Assembly (NCBI GenBank): GCA_003254905.1
Contig: QANU01086265.1
Span: 498,117-562,116, forward strand
DNA: 64,000 bases
DNA from: Nissolia schottii
Lineage: Eukaryota; Streptophyta; Magnoliopsida; Fabales; Fabaceae
Direction of reading: 5' to 3'
Part shown: positions 61,624 through 64,000 of the stretch, piece by piece
How the letters are laid out: each line of letters begins with the position of its first letter
How positions within the stretch are numbered: position 1 is the first letter of the stretch
Made by a program: the position numbers and the translations under genes
The notes under the pieces: model-generated
Told to the model about the DNA's origin: nothing
The model's database searches: none
Seen by the model: the letters and a program-made list of their open reading frames with translations, nothing else

Positions 61624-61887
61624 CTAACGGTTGTAAAAGCTTGTCCTTTTCAATATAGCAAAAAAAAAAAAGCAATTTCTTATAAGGAAAAAAGGCATCT
61701 TTCTTCTCTGTGCAATGTTCCAGACGTAATCTGAGGCAATATCGAAAGTGGGCCCCACTGTACAATTGGATTCCTTATCTCTAGAGCTGTGATTGAGCGC
61801 GTTGTAACCACGCGCTCTATAGTAGTTGTTGTTAGTGTTGTAGAGGCATCTCTGTCCAGCCTGTGGAGATAGATTTGGATTCCGCAC
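61624..61887 (-). other. Coding-like fragment of unknown origin
   Basis: The minus-strand frame contains SPQAGQRCLYNTNNNYYRA and VGPTFDIASDYVWNIAQRR in a GC-richer patch within AT-rich surroundings. The patch (about 61,690-61,885) differs in composition from its flanks and ends in low-complexity sequence. It could be an exon remnant or a fragment captured by a transposon. No family is recognised. Confidence 0.3.
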
Positions 61888-62990
61888 CTTTATTTTTTGA
61901 AAATTTAATTTAACATAAAATAAAAATTGTGCTCATAATTTGTACGAAATTGTACCCAATAAAAGAAGAAATTAATTCAATCCGTAGGACTAGTTTATCT
62001 TAATAAGATTCTCTTTCCCCAAAATAACGTTTTTTTGGGGTGTTCTTAAGAATGGAAAATTCTATATTTATGTATAATTAAATGGTTATATTTTTTTTCT
62101 CACTCTTTTTTGCATATTGTAAATTTATATAAGGAGATAGACAATAGTCACATGACTTAAAAATTATTTTACGTTTAATACAAAAATTGAACCTTAGACA
62201 CTTTTTTCATAAGTAAAAGGTCATCTTGTTAGAGACTAAACCTAAAATTGAAACAAGAACTACACCAACAAACAAACAAAAATTACATTAGTAGGAACTG
62301 CACCACCAAGCTATAACAACCTGTAACAATGAAGATCTTTATCCTATCGAAATTCAATAATGCTAAATAAAAAATGAGTAAAAATTTATTAAAAATCTTT
62401 CAAAAAAATTTAATGAAATAAACTTCTTAATTTTTTAAGAGGTAAGAAGAGAATCAAGCTCCACTCATAAGGGCCCTAAAGAAGAAAAGAGAATAAAAAA
62501 GTTATTTACCCACAACATATTCAAAATCTCAACACTTAATTAAGGAAGCAGAGGTTTTTACCTTCTCACCTTGATCATGTGGTTATTAAATGATTACATA
62601 CTTATATCATTGCGTTGTTATAGTTAACTCGACTATCTTCAAGTTTTATGATACTAATAAAGTTAAAATTAACGAACATTTGGATTGATTTAAGAACCAA
62701 TCAACATGTTGAATTAATTATTGGGAACGTTTTTTCTTTAGTGTAAAGCCAAATGTATAGTCTCTGGAATGTTCTGTATAATATTTGTCACTGAAGTACA
62801 CGAGGCAGCTTGATTGCAATGACCAATGGACAAACTTATTTGTCATGGGGCTAATATCCGAAAAATGTCTGGTAATTCTTGAGATGACTATCGTAAAACC
62901 CAAATTCAGAATGGGAGGAATCTGAAGACATTTTTATTGTAATAACTTTGTTATTAAAGTATATTATTAAAATATCATTACTTTAAAGTA
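61888..62990. other. AT-rich intergenic, no gene seen
   Basis: No reading frame or RNA gene is supported. Poly-T and poly-A runs are frequent. Confidence 0.45.
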
Positions 62991-63009
62991 TTTTATAAGA
63001 TTATATGCA

Positions 63010-63170
63010 AACTTGTCAAATCATTTGGTGAATTTGCCTAAAACACATCAAACCATTTGGTGAATTTGACAAGAAGTCACATATGTATCTAGGAACTTGA
63101 TATAGAATTAGCCAACTCGTTTAGCGTTTATAAAGGTAAATCGCTAATCGGTTTGGCGTTTTTAGGTCCA
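63010..63170. repeat. Weak third array related to the TTCGCCA/TGGCGAA palindromes (copy C)
   Basis: AAATCATTTGGTGAATTTGCC and AAACCATTTGGTGAATTTGAC occur as direct copies at about 63,019 and 63,050, then GTTTAGCGTTTATAAAGG and CGGTTTGGCGTTTTT at about 63,119-63,166. The TTTGGTGAATTTG core is a diverged form of TTGGCGAATTTG. Relationship to copies A and B is likely but loose. Confidence 0.4.
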
Positions 63171-63249
63171 ACCCCGTTAACTGCATCATCCCACTAACTT
63201 ATTACTTTTGTAACTGCATCTCATCCACGTGGACCCACTTATTCTAAAA

Positions 63250-64000
63250 CTGATTTTTTTTATAAAAAAAACATGCATATCTCCAAAAACTATTTTTTAA
63301 AAAAAAAACAATATGCGTATCTCTTCAAAATCTCGAAAATATGAAATTAAACGAGTAACAACTAACTTATTAAAGATTAAAAATAATTATTTTTAACCAA
63401 CTCTTAAATGATTATTTTTAACCAGTTCTTTAAAAACTATTTTTAATCTTTATAATTATTTTTTACCAAAATTTTTAATCTTTAAAATTAATTTTATCCA
63501 ACTCTTTAAAGACTATTTTTTTTAATCTTTAATGATTATTTTTTAACCATCTCTTTAAAAATTATTTTTAATTTTTAAAGATTATTTTTAACTCACTCTA
63601 AAGATTTATTTAAAAATTAAAGATTTAAAGATTAAAAATAATCTTTAACCTGGTTAAAAATAATATTTAAAGAGCTAGTTAAAATTAATTTTTATAGATT
63701 AAAAATTATTTTTAATCTTTAAAGATTATTTTTAACCAACTCTTTAAAGATTATTTTTAATCTTTAATGATAATTTTTATTCATTTCTTTAAAGATTATG
63801 TTTAATCTTTAAAAAGCGGGTTAAAGATAATCTTTAAAGATTAAAAATAATTTTTAAAGAGATGGTTAAGAATAATTGGTTAAAAATAATCATTAAATAG
63901 CTGCTAAAAATAATTATTTTTAATCTTTAATGAGTTGATTGTTACTCACATTTTAGATTCTCAAAATTTTTAGGAGATATGCATTTTTTTAATAAAAAAA
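63250..64000. mobile_element. Large AT-rich foldback element running to the window end
   Basis: The left end has TTTTTTTATAAAAAAAACATGCATATCTCC and the right end, reverse-complemented, reads TTTTTTTATTAAAAAAATGCATATCTCC, so the ends are inverted repeats. Further in, CGAGTAACAACTAACTTATTAAAGATTAAAAATAATTA on the left mirrors GAGTAACAATCAACTCATTAAAGATTAAAAATAATTA on the right. The middle consists of many short units of AATCTTTAAAGATTATTTTTAACCAACTCTTTAAAG in both senses. The right border may lie beyond the window. Confidence 0.65.

Overview
This is nuclear DNA from a flowering plant. It is AT-rich, has intron-split genes with GT..AG junctions, and is full of plant transposons. The repeat types (Au-type SINE, legume-style foldback elements, a long terminal repeat carrying CCGCTCAGCGG motifs) suggest a papilionoid legume, probably of the bean/soybean tribe, but this is inference from pattern memory and the species is not fixed. 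One ambiguous base (n) occurs at 47,522.

Layout. From 1 to about 19,000 the window is a transposon graveyard: a foldback element with two-copy arms split by a solo LTR (about 318-3,480); a decayed LINE on the minus strand (about 3,600-7,520); an imperfect-TIR element (8.3-8.7 kb); a tiny tRNA-derived retroposon with a 17-bp target duplication (9,393-9,475); a truncated Ty3/gypsy chromovirus on the minus strand with its 3' LTR (10,012-12,979), joined directly to a degenerate telomere-like array (12,981-13,187) and a palindromic TTCGCCA/TGGCGAA array; a Tourist-like MITE; a second solo LTR (15,393-16,960); and a foldback MITE (about 17.94-18.46 kb).

From 19 to 44 kb lies a gene island of three intact genes. 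(1) A giant KIN-12 phragmoplast kinesin of the POK1/POK2 type, + strand, 37 coding exons that join in frame to 2,898 codons plus stop, with two MSA-like G2/M promoter motifs. (2) A plastid N-acetyl-gamma-glutamyl-phosphate reductase of arginine synthesis, + strand, 13 exons, 386 aa. (3) A subclass III SnRK2 protein kinase resembling OST1/SnRK2.6 of abscisic acid signalling, minus strand, 9 exons, 363 aa, convergent with the reductase gene. The three have unrelated jobs (cytokinesis, amino-acid synthesis, drought signalling); their proximity is ordinary plant gene order, not an operon.

From 44.5 to 64 kb the window is mostly intergenic. Its main gene-like object is a decayed copy of OTP51, a PPR plus LAGLIDADG plastid intron-splicing factor (about 49.58-51.88 kb), which still carries its promoter motifs and an intron. 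The rest holds MITEs, a hAT-like element with an internal minisatellite (58,024-58,696), a four-unit palindromic array (59,219-59,411), one small membrane-protein ORF of unknown status, and a large AT-rich foldback running to the window end.

No CRISPR array, rRNA gene, functional tRNA gene or dedicated new gene system was found. The most unusual items are the dispersed palindromic arrays, the retroelement/telomere-repeat junction, the OTP51 pseudogene, the tRNA-sized retroposon, and an in-frame 91-residue duplication in the kinesin rod.
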